This document shows, piece by piece, positions 20,812 to 30,333 of a DNA stretch of 64,000 nt (the first letter of the stretch is position 1; every line of letters starts with the position of its first letter). A program made the position numbers and the translations under genes. The DNA is from Pseudocolwellia sp. AS88 (GTDB taxonomy: Bacteria > Pseudomonadota > Gammaproteobacteria > Enterobacterales > Alteromonadaceae). The notes under the pieces are model-generated. The model did no database searches, was not told the origin of the DNA, and saw nothing but the letters and a program-made list of their open reading frames with translations. The DNA lies in the NCBI RefSeq assembly GCF_030551755.1, contig NZ_JAUPEC010000021.1, forward strand, positions 1 through 64,000, written 5' to 3'.

Positions 20812-23800
20812 ATGAAAAATAATTTATCTAAAACATTTAAAAGATCGGTTACTGCGTTAGCAGTTTCTGTATCGTTAGGTATGGCTTTACCAGCTATTGC
20901 TGCCTCTAACACTCAAGGTGGACTTGTTGGACAAGCTGTTACTTCAAGCGGTAACACTATTGGTCAAGCTACTGTAGTTATCAAAAACAAAAACACCGGC
21001 CTAACACGTAGTGTAGAAAGTGATTCTGAAGGTAACTACCGTTTTCCTTTATTACCAGCAGGTACTTATGAAGTATCAGCAACTAAAGACGGTTTTGGTT
21101 CATCAAATATCAGAACTGTAAAAGTTGTTATTGGTCAAAATGCAAATGTTGACCTTAACGTTAGAAGTAATACAGAAGTAATCGAAGTAACTGGCTCATC
21201 TATCGCTATGATTGATGTAACAAGTGCTGAATCTGTGATGTTGATTGATAGTGAAACTATCGATAGATTACCAATTTCAAGAAACCTTACTTCTGTAGCT
21301 CTATTAGCTCCAGGTGTTAACCAAGGTGATTCTGCTTTTGAAGGCGATGGAACATTAGCTTCTTTTGCTGGTTCTTCAGTTGGTGAGAATGCATATTACA
21401 TCAATGGTTTAAACACTACAAACTTCCGTAATGGTTTAGGTGGTTCACAAGTACCATTTGAATTCTACGAGCAATTTGAAGTTAAAAATGGTGGTTACGG
21501 CGCTGAATACGGTCGATCTACTGGTGGTGTTGTTACTGCTATCACTAAATCTGGTAGTAACGAAAGTAAATATTCATTTTCAGCGTTCTTTGAACCAGAT
21601 TCATTAAGAGCTGACAAGCCAAACGTATATAACGATTCTGGTGAATTGATTCAGATTAACGACCAAGATGAAAATGATGAATATGATTTCAACTTTTCAG
21701 CATCAGGTGCTTTGATTGAAGATGAGCTATTTTATTACGTATTGTTAAACCCAACAAAAACTGAATCTGCTCTTAATACTTCAACATTAGGTGGTTCTAG
21801 TTACTTTGAAAGAGAAACAGAATCATTATTCTGGGGCTTAAATGTAGATTGGTATATTAACGATAACAATATTGTTGAATTAACTGCTTTTAGTGATGAG
21901 CGTGAGACTGATCTTGTTACTTCAACTTGGCTTCCAGAAACTAATACTGCGATTAATCCTGCGGCATCTATTGAAAGTCGTGGTGGTTTAAACGTAGCAT
22001 TAAAGTATACGTCAATCATAACTGATGATTTACAAATTAGTGCTTTAGCTGGTCTTAACCGTTACGACCGTACTGATTCAAGCGAATTTGATGCTGATTG
22101 TCCATGGATATATGACTCAAGAGATGGTGGTTTAACTAAATTAGGTTGTTGGGCAACTGCAAATGTTGTTGAAGCTGACGACGAACGAAAAGCATTCCGC
22201 GTAGATGTTGATTACTACCTAGGTGACCACTCGTTAAGATTTGGTGTGGATTACGAAGAAAACTCAATAAACAATATTGAACAATATTCTGGTGGTGGTG
22301 GGTATTACCGTTATTATACTACTGGCGAAGATGGTGCTTTTGATGGTGCTCTTGTTGAAGGCGATGAATATTACCGTTTAAGAGAACGTACAAATAACGG
22401 TTCTTTCGAAACTATCACTAGCGCTATTTATATTGAAGATACATGGCAAGTAACAGATGAAGTTGTGCTTACATTAGGTTTGCGTAATGAAACTTTCGAT
22501 AATAAAAACATCGATGGTGATTCATTTATTAAAGTATCAAATCAATTAGCTCCACGTTTAGGTGCTGCTTGGGATATTAATGGTGATGGTGAAAGTAAAT
22601 TATATGCTCATTACGGACATTATTTCTTACCAGTTGCAGCAAACACTAACTTACGTATGGCCGGCGCTGAATTATACACTGAACGTTTCTTCGCTTTAGA
22701 TGGTTTAGATGCTAATTCACTTCCTACCAATGATAACTTCGCCTCAGTTTCAGGTACTACTGCTGTTCACCCTGATCAATTAGGTGGTACTACTGTATTT
22801 AGTAACGGAACTGTAGCTGATACAAAAGAATTAGTTGATTCAACTATTGAACCTATGTTCCAAGAAGAATTAATTATTGGTTATGAAACTATGGTTAATG
22901 AAGAATGGACAATTGGTGTTCGTGCTACTTACCGTAACTTAGATACATCTTTAGAAGATATTGCTATCGATAAAGGCTTTAACGATTATTTAGAGAGAGA
23001 ATTTGGTTCTTCTTGTACTTTGTGTAGTGGTTTCCATTACTATGTATTAACAAACCCAGGTACTGATTTAACCTTTACAACTGACCCTGATGGTGATGGC
23101 CCTTTACTTAATCAGGAATATACAATTTCTGCGGAAGATTTAGGCTACCCTGAAGCTGAACGTCAATACGGTTCTGTAGATATTACATTTGACCGTGCAT
23201 GGGACGGCGTATGGATGTTGAAAGGTTCATACACTTGGTCACATAGCTGGGGTAATACAGAAGGTGCTGTACGTTCAGATAATGGACAAGATGATGCTGG
23301 TTTAACAACTAACTTTGACCAACCTGGCTTAACTGATGGCGCTAGTGGTAACTTACCTAACGATAGAAGACATCAAGTTAAAGTATTTGGTGGTTACCAA
23401 GTTACTGAGAACTTCTTAGTAGGTGCAAACTTTGTATGGCAATCAGGTCGTCCTAAAAATGCATTTGGTTACCATCCTACAGATGATTTCGCACAGTTAT
23501 ACGGTAGTGAGTCATTCTTCAAAAATGGAGAGTTAATTCCACGTGGGTCTTTAGGTAATTTACCTAGTTACTGGAGTATGGATGTTAATGCTAAGTACTT
23601 TACTGAAATCAATGGAGCTGATGTAACTTTTGCATTAGATATCTTTAACTTATTTAATAACGATACTGTTAGACAAGTTTATGAAATTGCAGATTCAGAA
23701 GATACGGGCAGCTTTGCTGGTGTTGGCGTTCATCCTGCTGATGAATACTACGGTTATGCAGACAACCACCAAACACCACGTTATGTGCGTTTAAGTGCAT

Positions 23801-23814
23801 CTCTACGTTTCTAA
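20812..23814 (+). CDS. TonB-dependent receptor, Oar-like with CarboxypepD_reg domain
   Basis: Outer-membrane active transporter, 1000 residues. The signal peptide ends about residue 31 (LPAIAA before SNTQGG). A carboxypeptidase-regulatory-like beta-sandwich follows (about 36-118; GQAVTSSGNTIGQATVVI, GNYRFPLLPAGTYEVSA). The plug (about 120-250) begins with EVIEVTGSS and contains EFYEQFEVKNGGYGAEYGRSTGGVV. A long barrel ends in aromatic Phe (VRLSASLRF). This architecture is that of Oar/OmpA-like TBDRs; the substrate (peptide, glycan or other) cannot be read from sequence. It has its own leader and terminator. A TPR-sulfotransferase is convergent downstream. Confidence 0.93.
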   Translation: MKNNLSKTFKRSVTALAVSVSLGMALPAIAASNTQGGLVGQAVTSSGNTIGQATVVIKNKNTGLTRSVESDSEGNYRFPLLPAGTYEVSATKDGFGSSNIRTVKVVIGQNANVDLNVRSNTEVIEVTGSSIAMIDVTSAESVMLIDSETIDRLPISRNLTSVALLAPGVNQGDSAFEGDGTLASFAGSSVGENAYYINGLNTTNFRNGLGGSQVPFEFYEQFEVKNGGYGAEYGRSTGGVVTAITKSGSNESKYSFSAFFEPDSLRADKPNVYNDSGELIQINDQDENDEYDFNFSASGALIEDELFYYVLLNPTKTESALNTSTLGGSSYFERETESLFWGLNVDWYINDNNIVELTAFSDERETDLVTSTWLPETNTAINPAASIESRGGLNVALKYTSIITDDLQISALAGLNRYDRTDSSEFDADCPWIYDSRDGGLTKLGCWATANVVEADDERKAFRVDVDYYLGDHSLRFGVDYEENSINNIEQYSGGGGYYRYYTTGEDGAFDGALVEGDEYYRLRERTNNGSFETITSAIYIEDTWQVTDEVVLTLGLRNETFDNKNIDGDSFIKVSNQLAPRLGAAWDINGDGESKLYAHYGHYFLPVAANTNLRMAGAELYTERFFALDGLDANSLPTNDNFASVSGTTAVHPDQLGGTTVFSNGTVADTKELVDSTIEPMFQEELIIGYETMVNEEWTIGVRATYRNLDTSLEDIAIDKGFNDYLEREFGSSCTLCSGFHYYVLTNPGTDLTFTTDPDGDGPLLNQEYTISAEDLGYPEAERQYGSVDITFDRAWDGVWMLKGSYTWSHSWGNTEGAVRSDNGQDDAGLTTNFDQPGLTDGASGNLPNDRRHQVKVFGGYQVTENFLVGANFVWQSGRPKNAFGYHPTDDFAQLYGSESFFKNGELIPRGSLGNLPSYWSMDVNAKYFTEINGADVTFALDIFNLFNNDTVRQVYEIADSEDTGSFAGVGVHPADEYYGYADNHQTPRYVRLSASLRF

Positions 23815-23843
23815 TATTATTTAGTTAATATTACTAACCAAGT

Positions 23844-23877
23844 AATGCCGTTCACTTTGTTGTGAACGGCATTTTTT
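23844..23877 (+). terminator. Terminator of the first receptor gene
   Basis: AATGCCGTTCAC, six-base loop, GTGAACGGCATT, then T-run. It is related to the hairpin behind the second receptor (ATGCCGTTC / GAACGGCAT). Confidence 0.92.
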
Positions 23878-24207
23878 ATGCCTAGGATATTATCCTAGCT
23901 CTTATACTTTATTGAAAAGTCAGATTCTAAGAAGTTGTTGGATTATTCTAAATAGATGTATTCGAAATCTAATCGGTAAATTCAATTAGATATATTTAAT
24001 TTAAATATAACTGGAAGTTTGCTTAAAAAAGCAAGAGAAAGGTAAAATTGGTGAATACAGATATGTAACAATCTGATTTATATTTAAAGAGGGTAATAAG
24101 GCTCTGAATCTCTAGAGAACCTTATAAATAAAATAATTAAGTATTGATCAAACCTTATTTTTTCAAGAAATTTTTATTTTCTATGAAATTTAAAGCAAGC
24201 TAAGCTA
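23878..24207. other. Convergent spacer with a 17-bp palindrome
   Basis: A perfect palindrome CTAGGATATTATCCTAG (23882-23898) stands just after the receptor terminator. The remaining 300 bp before the sulfotransferase stop are AT-rich with no gene. No clear minus-strand terminator was found. Confidence 0.5.
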
Positions 24208-25653
24208 TCACTTTCGGTTTAACAACAATTCATAACGATTAGTAAAGGCTTTGAGTTTTTCAGTGATAGGTTTGGCGCTGTTCACCGAATTTGTATTGAT
24301 AGGACTTCTTGCTTGTTTCACGCTAGATGTTTGTATTAAGCTATTTTTCTTGTAAAAAGATAACATATCATTTTCAAAAGTTAATCCTATATAGTTTAAG
24401 CATTTTGTTAATGTTTCTGTCGGATTATTAACAAGTTCTTCGTATGAAATCTCAAGGATCCTGTCAGTTAAAATATTTGACCAATGCTCTGATAATCTAT
24501 TTTCATGATAAAAGTATTCAGCGATATTTTCTAAATCGTAACTCCAAGCTATTCCTTGATTGAAAAAGGCTCTATAACAAGACCACGCTGTATCTTTAGC
24601 ATCTCTGACAATTCTGATGATAGGAGCATTAGGAAATGATTTCGTGATGACACCTAAGTGATGATTTAAGTCTAATGATTTATCAATACACGGTAATACA
24701 GAGTCAATCTGTTGCTCTAAATAATAAAAATAATCAGTTCTGAACCTATCAAATAGGCTTTTTTGTTCTTCATTATCTAAGTTATTTACATTGTTTATAT
24801 GTGCTTGTCCAACTTCTGACGTAGGGTAAGTTAAACATTTTAATTCTCCTCCTTCATTTAACTTACTATGTGCACTAAGCATTTGTTGAAGTAAAGTTGT
24901 TCCACTGCGAGGAAGTCCAATTATAAATATAGGATCTGTTTTATCGCTTAGTTCTGTCGCTATTATATTTTCAATAAATTGTGTATTTTGGTTTTCTATT
25001 ATTTCATCAACAAATTTGCGATGTTGACTGGGAATATATTGAGTATTTCTCATTAACTGATTAGCTTTTTTGAAGTATGAAAAAGCTAATTTCTTGTCGT
25101 CTATGTCTAAACATGCTTTTCCTAATGCAAACCAATAGGGAGCAACTTGAGTTTGAGTATTTTGAATTGCACTTAATTTCTCAAATAATGGATCTTGTTC
25201 ATCAAAGTGATAGATTGCAGAAAGTGTTAACCATGAAATACCTGAATCTGGATTTTTTTCTAAAAGTTCAATAAGATATTTTTTAGCTAATTTAACTTCG
25301 CCAACTTGTGTATAAACAGTTCCCAAAAAATGCAGAACTTCTGGTGTTCGGTTGGTTTCTAATAGAGGTAATACCATATTGATGGCTGCATCTACTTGTC
25401 TTATTTCTGCTAAGATAGCAGCACATTGAACAATTCGTCGTGGATCATCTGGAGCAAGTTCTAGAAATTTTTGGCTAGCAGCTTTTGCTTGTTCAAGTTC
25501 ACCTATTGTAACCGCTAGGCGAGTTATAGCTCCCCATTTTTCTTTAAGATCAGCGTTACAATCTAAAAGGGATTGAATTTTTTCTGCAGCGCTTTTATGG
25601 TTTCTAGTTTGTACGTCTTTTACAACGCTATTTCCAATTTCAGTAATATTCAA
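24208..25653 (-). CDS. TPR-containing sulfotransferase
   Basis: 481 residues. The N-terminal half (about 40-205) reads as tetratricopeptide-like helical repeats (LEQAKAASQKFLELAPDDPRR; VKLAKKYLIELLEKNPDSG). The C-terminal half is a Sulfotransfer_3-type domain. It has the PAPS 5'-phosphosulfate loop GLPRSGTT (246-253) and the 3'-phosphate-binding region RIVRDAKDTAWSCYR (347-361). It would transfer sulfate from PAPS to an unknown acceptor. The start is a TTG with AAAGGA six to seven bases upstream. It stands between two TBDR genes and is convergent with the first. Such pairings recur in marine gammaproteobacteria, but whether the receptor or its ligand is sulfated is speculation. Confidence 0.88.
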   Translation of the reverse strand: MNITEIGNSVVKDVQTRNHKSAAEKIQSLLDCNADLKEKWGAITRLAVTIGELEQAKAASQKFLELAPDDPRRIVQCAAILAEIRQVDAAINMVLPLLETNRTPEVLHFLGTVYTQVGEVKLAKKYLIELLEKNPDSGISWLTLSAIYHFDEQDPLFEKLSAIQNTQTQVAPYWFALGKACLDIDDKKLAFSYFKKANQLMRNTQYIPSQHRKFVDEIIENQNTQFIENIIATELSDKTDPIFIIGLPRSGTTLLQQMLSAHSKLNEGGELKCLTYPTSEVGQAHINNVNNLDNEEQKSLFDRFRTDYFYYLEQQIDSVLPCIDKSLDLNHHLGVITKSFPNAPIIRIVRDAKDTAWSCYRAFFNQGIAWSYDLENIAEYFYHENRLSEHWSNILTDRILEISYEELVNNPTETLTKCLNYIGLTFENDMLSFYKKNSLIQTSSVKQARSPINTNSVNSAKPITEKLKAFTNRYELLLNRK

Positions 25654-26150
25654 AGCTTATCCTTTAATAAATTTGTTCATGCTAGATTACTATATCTATA
25701 TCTATAGCATATAGTAATTCTTAGCACCTACGTCATTAGTTTATTATTCTGCATTAGTACTTTCAAAGGTTTTATCTGAAGATAATAATAGTGATAACCT
25801 TCACCATGTTTAGTTATAACATCAATAACTTCTGTTCTTATTTTATAGTCTTTTCTTTTCTCTGGAGTTTCTTTAAAAATACTCATTACATCTAGTTGCG
25901 AAAGTTACCTTAGGAAGCTATTACTTTTTCTAATAGAAGTTATGGCTAATTTTCCACTATTTTTATCTATTAAAAGTATATGCATCGACTTAAAGTAACC
26001 TATGAATATTTAGTTAATCACTTGATTATTTTTATATAGTTTAGTTTTAACCTAGATAGTATTCAGACATGATCGTTTCATCAAAATAAGTGTATATTTA
26101 TTAAAGAATTCAATTAAGTAAATATAAATTTGCTAGTTAGCAATTATTCT
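25654..26150. other. Spacer with a possible DUF1338 gene remnant and small frame
   Basis: About 500 bp, mostly AT-rich. On the minus strand near 25745-25790 one frame reads SSDKTFESTNAE-stop, close to the C-terminus ASADKIFESTNAS-stop of the DUF1338 protein encoded at 30334-31143. Nucleotides match too (GTACTTTCAAA, TTTTATC). In a different frame the same bases form a 52-codon minus-strand open frame (25728-25886, MSIFKETPEKRKDYKIR...). This is probably fortuitous or a decayed gene. Confidence 0.4.
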
Positions 26151-26627
26151 TAAAATCTAGTCTATAGTTAATGTGATGTAAAAATATTGTATTTAGCTTG
26201 TTGTATTATGTCTTAAATGCGCTGTAAAGATATTAGTTACTAAGTCAATGTGCTTTTAACAGCAGTAGGCACTATAAATCTAGTTAAGATAGTTTAGGTG
26301 ATGTTCTGATAATTAGCTGTATTCTTATTGTAGACTATTGAATTTTAATTCTTTTGTCGAAAAAAATACAGGGCTAATGGGCTTTAGATAAAGATAATAA
26401 AAGATAAACTTTTAAAGATTATTACGATTTAATTAAAGTAGTAAGTTTGTAAATGATTTATCTAAAAATATTGATTAAGCTCATCTCTATTATTGCAGAC
26501 CTTATATTATTAAGTATGGCCATACCAGCCATAACTGGAACTCTTAAAATAAAGACGACTAGTTGGTTAATCTGATGCGTAGTTCTATTTTTAATAATTT
26601 AAATTTTATTTAAAAAGAGAAATAAAC
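26151..26627 (+). repeat. TBDR leader copy 2 (paired with 20305-20811)
   Basis: Non-coding sequence related along its length to the leader of the first receptor. It runs from TAAAATCTAG at the left edge to TAGTTCTATTTTTAATAATT and the start codon. Divergence is substantial, with indels, so the duplication is old. It presumably carries the promoter. Confidence 0.7.
26449..26545 (+). pseudogene. Decayed signal-peptide start, second copy
   Basis: ATGATTTATCTAAAAATATT (26453-26472) followed by AGTATGGCCATACCAGCCAT (26513-26532). It is the counterpart of the remnant at 20621-20717 and shares AGACCTTAT with it, which is not found in the true gene starts. The remnant therefore existed before the two leaders separated. 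Confidence 0.65.
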
Positions 26628-29606
26628 ATGAAAAACAACTTATCTAAAACATTTCAAAGATCGTTAATAGCATTAGCTATCTCAACGACAGTAGTTATAC
26701 CTAATACAGTAGCATTTGCCGCAGAATCTTCAGAGAGTCAAGCTGAACAAGAAGTTGAAAGAATTTCAGTAACAGGTAGTCGTATTCGACGTCCTGGTGC
26801 TGTTTCAACGAGTCCTATTTTTTCAATGGATATTGAGGAACTTAGTTATTTGCAAGAACCTGAAGTTGAAAGAATTTTAAAAGTATTACCAAGTACAATT
26901 CCTGGTGATGGAGCAAATGTAAATAATGGTAGTGCTGGTGCGGCTACTGTTAACTTACGTGGTTTAGGAACTCAACGTACATTGATCTTAATGGATGGTC
27001 GCCGTATGACACCATTCAACTACAATGGTGAAGTTGATACTTCAGCAATACCAACGGCTTTATTAGAAGGTGTTGATGTTGTAACTGGTGGTGCATCTGC
27101 AGTTTATGGTTCTGATGCTATTTCTGGTGCTATTAATTTCAGAATGAAAAAAGATTTTGAAGGTGTCGAGTTACAATACAATCATGCAGTTACTGGTGAT
27201 AACGATGGCGATAAAGATAATTTATCTTTAACCATTGGTTCAAACACTGCTGATGGTAAAGGTAATGTAGCTGTGTCTGTTAGCTGGATGAATCGCGATC
27301 AAGTTCTTTTAGGCGACAGACCACTAGGTTTATTAGGTATTGATAGTGAGTCAGGTGCGGGTTTAGCTGAATTTAATGCGGGTTTACCACCTGTTGAAGC
27401 CGCTGCCGGTTGTGATGCACCTAATGTAGTTGATTTTGTTGAAGGTAGTGGTTCAACTACTTCTATCCCAACAAGGTTTGCTCTTACTGGTTATGCTCCT
27501 GCTGATGGGCAATTCCGAAATGATGGTACAATTGGAACAGACTGTAGTCGTTTTAATTTTAACCCGACTAACTTCTATCAAACTCCTGCTAAACGTTATT
27601 CTGCAACAGCTATTGCTCATTATGAAATTAATGACCATGCAGATGTATACACCACTGTTAATTACAATCATATCTCGGTAGTACAACAAGTAGCTCCATC
27701 AGGTACTTTTGGTGCGACATTTGATTTACCTTTAGCCAATCCTTTTATCGGTGATCAAGCTCGCCAATATATGATCGATGCAGGTAATGATGCTTTGGCT
27801 GCCGGTTTATTGAATACTCCGGGTTTAACTAATTGGAGAGACGAAAATAATAACGGTGTCGTTGATGAAGCTGATTATTTGAATGTTCAATTACGTCGAC
27901 GAACTGTTGAGTTAGGTCCTCGTACTGAAGAGTTTTCGACAGACCAATTTTCGATTTTAGCAGGTGTCAGAGGTGAGATAGCTGGAGACTGGATGTATGA
28001 TGCTTCTTATCAATATGGTGAAACAAACCGTGTAACAACACGTGGTGGTTATACCAATTTAACAAATATCCAAAATGCATTAGATTCAACTGATGGTGTA
28101 AATTGTGCAAATGGTGTTTCATCATGTGTTCCAATCAATTTATTTGGTGGCTTAGGCACAATAACACCTGAGATGGCGGCTTATTCAACAGCTATTGCGC
28201 TTCAAACTCAGAAATATAGCCAAGAGATCTTACTCATCACCGCAAATGGTCCTATTGAGCAAATTAAGTCTCCATGGTCAGAAGAAGAGCTTTCAATTAG
28301 TGTTGGTTATGAACACCGAACTGAAAAAGGCTCATTAACACCTGATGAATGTTTAAAAGAAGCTCCAGCAAGTTGTCAAGGTGGTGCTGGCGGTAACTTA
28401 CTTGCTATTGATGGTGGTTTTTCTTCAGAAGAAATTTTCATTGAAGGTATTTTACCTGTATTAGAAGATGTCGCATTTGCTGAACGAGTTGATTTGGAAT
28501 TTGGTTACCGTGGCGCAGATTATAGTTCAGTAGGTTCTGTTGATACATGGAAGTTAGGTGCTACTTGGCAACCAATGGACAACCTATTAGTTCGAGTAAT
28601 GCAACAATCCGCAACACGAGCTCCAAACGTTGGAGAATTATCTTCTCCAGTAGTTACAGGCTTAGATAATGCGACATTGGATCCATGTTCAATTGCTAAC
28701 GCTGGGAATATTGATGCAACGTTAAATCAACTTTGTCTATCTACTGGGATGGTTCAAGCACAAGTTGGTACTGTTCAAGATATTATATCTGGACAAATAA
28801 ATACTTTTGATGGAAGTGACCCTACAAATGCTCCTGGTGCAGAAGAAGCTGATACATTTACAGCTGGTTTCGTTTATTCAGCAGATTTCTTAGACAACTT
28901 TGTAATTACTGTAGATTATTATGATATTGAAGTTGAAAACTATATTGGAGAATTTTCTCCTCAAGAAGTTTTAGATGGATGTTACATAGGCGGAGATAGC
29001 GTTGCTTGTTCAAAAATTCAACGTATTGGTGGGGCTTTAACTCTATCAGGAGCTGGTGTTGAATTGTTTACAACTAACTTGAAGTCTCGTCAAGCTGAAG
29101 GTGTAGAGGTTAATGTTGATTTTAGTTATGATTTAGGTGATATGGGAGAGCTAACATTTAATGCTAATGTAAACAAATATTTAACTCATAAGCAGCAAAG
29201 TTCTGACCAGTCTGAAGTTATTGATTGTAAAGGTAGATTTGGTACTACTTGCAGTCCTACTTCTGATGTACGTTGGGTTCAACGCACCACTTGGAGCTTG
29301 GATGATTTAACAATATCAGCACAATGGCGCCATATGAGTTCAATCGATATTCAAACTGATCAAATAGCTAATACATTTGAGCAATTCAGAAAAATTGAAA
29401 GTTATGATTATGTAGATCTATTTGCTAGTTATCATTTTGGCGACCACACTAAGTTTACATTTGGTATCGATAATATCTTTGAAAAAGATGCTCCTGTAGT
29501 AGGTGGTGAAGTAGGTAGTACCTCTTATAATAGTGGTAACACTTTCCCAAGTACATATGACAACCTAGGGCGTATGTACAAAGTTGGCGTTAAGCTTACT
29601 TTCTAA
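26628..29606 (+). CDS. TonB-dependent receptor
   Basis: 992 residues. Its first nine residues (MKNNLSKTF) equal those of the receptor at 20812, but the mature protein belongs to a different TBDR group without the CarboxypepD_reg domain. Signal peptide to about residue 31 (TVAFA before AES). TonB-box-like ERISVTGSR (44-52). Plug with VNLRGLGTQRTLILMDGRRM and VVTGGASAVYGSDAISGAINF. The barrel ends RMYKVGVKLTF. Many Cys pairs occur in the extracellular-loop region (for example GVNCANGVSSC). The substrate is unknown. Confidence 0.93.
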   Translation: MKNNLSKTFQRSLIALAISTTVVIPNTVAFAAESSESQAEQEVERISVTGSRIRRPGAVSTSPIFSMDIEELSYLQEPEVERILKVLPSTIPGDGANVNNGSAGAATVNLRGLGTQRTLILMDGRRMTPFNYNGEVDTSAIPTALLEGVDVVTGGASAVYGSDAISGAINFRMKKDFEGVELQYNHAVTGDNDGDKDNLSLTIGSNTADGKGNVAVSVSWMNRDQVLLGDRPLGLLGIDSESGAGLAEFNAGLPPVEAAAGCDAPNVVDFVEGSGSTTSIPTRFALTGYAPADGQFRNDGTIGTDCSRFNFNPTNFYQTPAKRYSATAIAHYEINDHADVYTTVNYNHISVVQQVAPSGTFGATFDLPLANPFIGDQARQYMIDAGNDALAAGLLNTPGLTNWRDENNNGVVDEADYLNVQLRRRTVELGPRTEEFSTDQFSILAGVRGEIAGDWMYDASYQYGETNRVTTRGGYTNLTNIQNALDSTDGVNCANGVSSCVPINLFGGLGTITPEMAAYSTAIALQTQKYSQEILLITANGPIEQIKSPWSEEELSISVGYEHRTEKGSLTPDECLKEAPASCQGGAGGNLLAIDGGFSSEEIFIEGILPVLEDVAFAERVDLEFGYRGADYSSVGSVDTWKLGATWQPMDNLLVRVMQQSATRAPNVGELSSPVVTGLDNATLDPCSIANAGNIDATLNQLCLSTGMVQAQVGTVQDIISGQINTFDGSDPTNAPGAEEADTFTAGFVYSADFLDNFVITVDYYDIEVENYIGEFSPQEVLDGCYIGGDSVACSKIQRIGGALTLSGAGVELFTTNLKSRQAEGVEVNVDFSYDLGDMGELTFNANVNKYLTHKQQSSDQSEVIDCKGRFGTTCSPTSDVRWVQRTTWSLDDLTISAQWRHMSSIDIQTDQIANTFEQFRKIESYDYVDLFASYHFGDHTKFTFGIDNIFEKDAPVVGGEVGSTSYNSGNTFPSTYDNLGRMYKVGVKLTF

Positions 29607-29640
29607 TTGTTAGACTAGTAAAATATTAATTTAATGATTA

Positions 29641-29665
29641 ATGCCGTTCTGTAAATGAACGGCAT
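29641..29665 (+). terminator. Hairpin after the second receptor gene
   Basis: ATGCCGTTC, seven-base loop, GAACGGCAT, followed by ATTTATTTG. The T-run is weak. It is homologous to the terminator at 23844. Confidence 0.75.
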
Positions 29666-29734
29666 ATTTATTTGTTTAAAGGATATTATTAAAAATAGAT
29701 GTCTGAAATTACTAAAATTATTAAAAGGAAAAGT

Positions 29735-30274
29735 ATGAAACTAATATTCCGGTCGTGTTTTTTTATCATAATTCTATTTGCCACAAATTCACAAGCAACA
29801 ACATTAAATAATTCATTTCGAGAATGTGCGAAAATTGATAAAGATTTAACTCGACTACATTGCTTTGACCAACTAGCAAAATCATTTATTACGCCATCTG
29901 AAAATACCGATATACAAAGTATTGAAGTAGAGAAACCCCCTGTGTTAATTCAGAAGGAAAATCCAGTAATAAGTTCGATACAAGATAATGAAAAAAAACA
30001 GTTCATAGATAACTTTGGTTCAAGTCATTTGAAAAAAGACACTGTAAATGATGAAGAAAAATCAATGATTCTTACTGTTGCAGGTGTTAAAAAAAATACA
30101 GATAAAAAACTTTATTTTACATTTGAGAATGGTCAAACTTGGAAACAAATGGATAATGTTCGCTTCAAAATAAAAGCAGGCGAAAAAGCAAAGCTCAAAG
30201 AAGGTGCACTAGGTGCGGTATATTTGAAAAAGCTGGGGAATAATCGCAGTATTCGGGTTAAGAGGGTTAATTGA
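29735..30274 (+). CDS. Secreted or periplasmic protein of unknown function
   Basis: 179 residues from the ATG at 29735, with AAAAGGAAA upstream. A further in-frame ATG at 29699 would bury the signal peptide. Signal peptide to about residue 21 (NSQA before TTL). A motif CAKIDKDLTRLHCFDQLAKSF (Cys31, Cys43) follows, then a low-complexity linker. The C-terminal domain has LYFTFENGQTWKQMDNVRFKIKAGEKAKL and GAVYLKKLGNNRSIRVKRV. I have seen this two-part pattern in hypothetical proteins of Alteromonadales, and the Cys motif also in TagO-like proteins. No function is assigned. Confidence 0.75.
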   Translation: MKLIFRSCFFIIILFATNSQATTLNNSFRECAKIDKDLTRLHCFDQLAKSFITPSENTDIQSIEVEKPPVLIQKENPVISSIQDNEKKQFIDNFGSSHLKKDTVNDEEKSMILTVAGVKKNTDKKLYFTFENGQTWKQMDNVRFKIKAGEKAKLKEGALGAVYLKKLGNNRSIRVKRVN

Positions 30275-30295
30275 TTTTGTATATTAAAGCTGATT

Positions 30296-30324
30296 TATGA
30301 GGTGTATGAATCATACACCTCATA
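30296..30324. terminator. 29-bp palindrome between convergent genes
   Basis: TATGAGGTGTATGA, central A, TCATACACCTCATA: a perfect 14-bp inverted repeat between the stop codons of convergent genes. The flanks are AT-rich but lack a clean T-run on either strand. It may be a bidirectional terminator. Confidence 0.55.
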
Positions 30325-30333
30325 ATATTTAGT

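Noticed and set aside
25728-25886. 52-codon minus-strand open frame
   Set aside because: No family or clear ribosome binding site; the same bases in another frame look like a DUF1338 gene remnant.
27430-27689. Open frames on both strands inside the second receptor gene
   Set aside because: Leu/Ile/Val-rich shadow frames overlapping a clear TBDR coding sequence.
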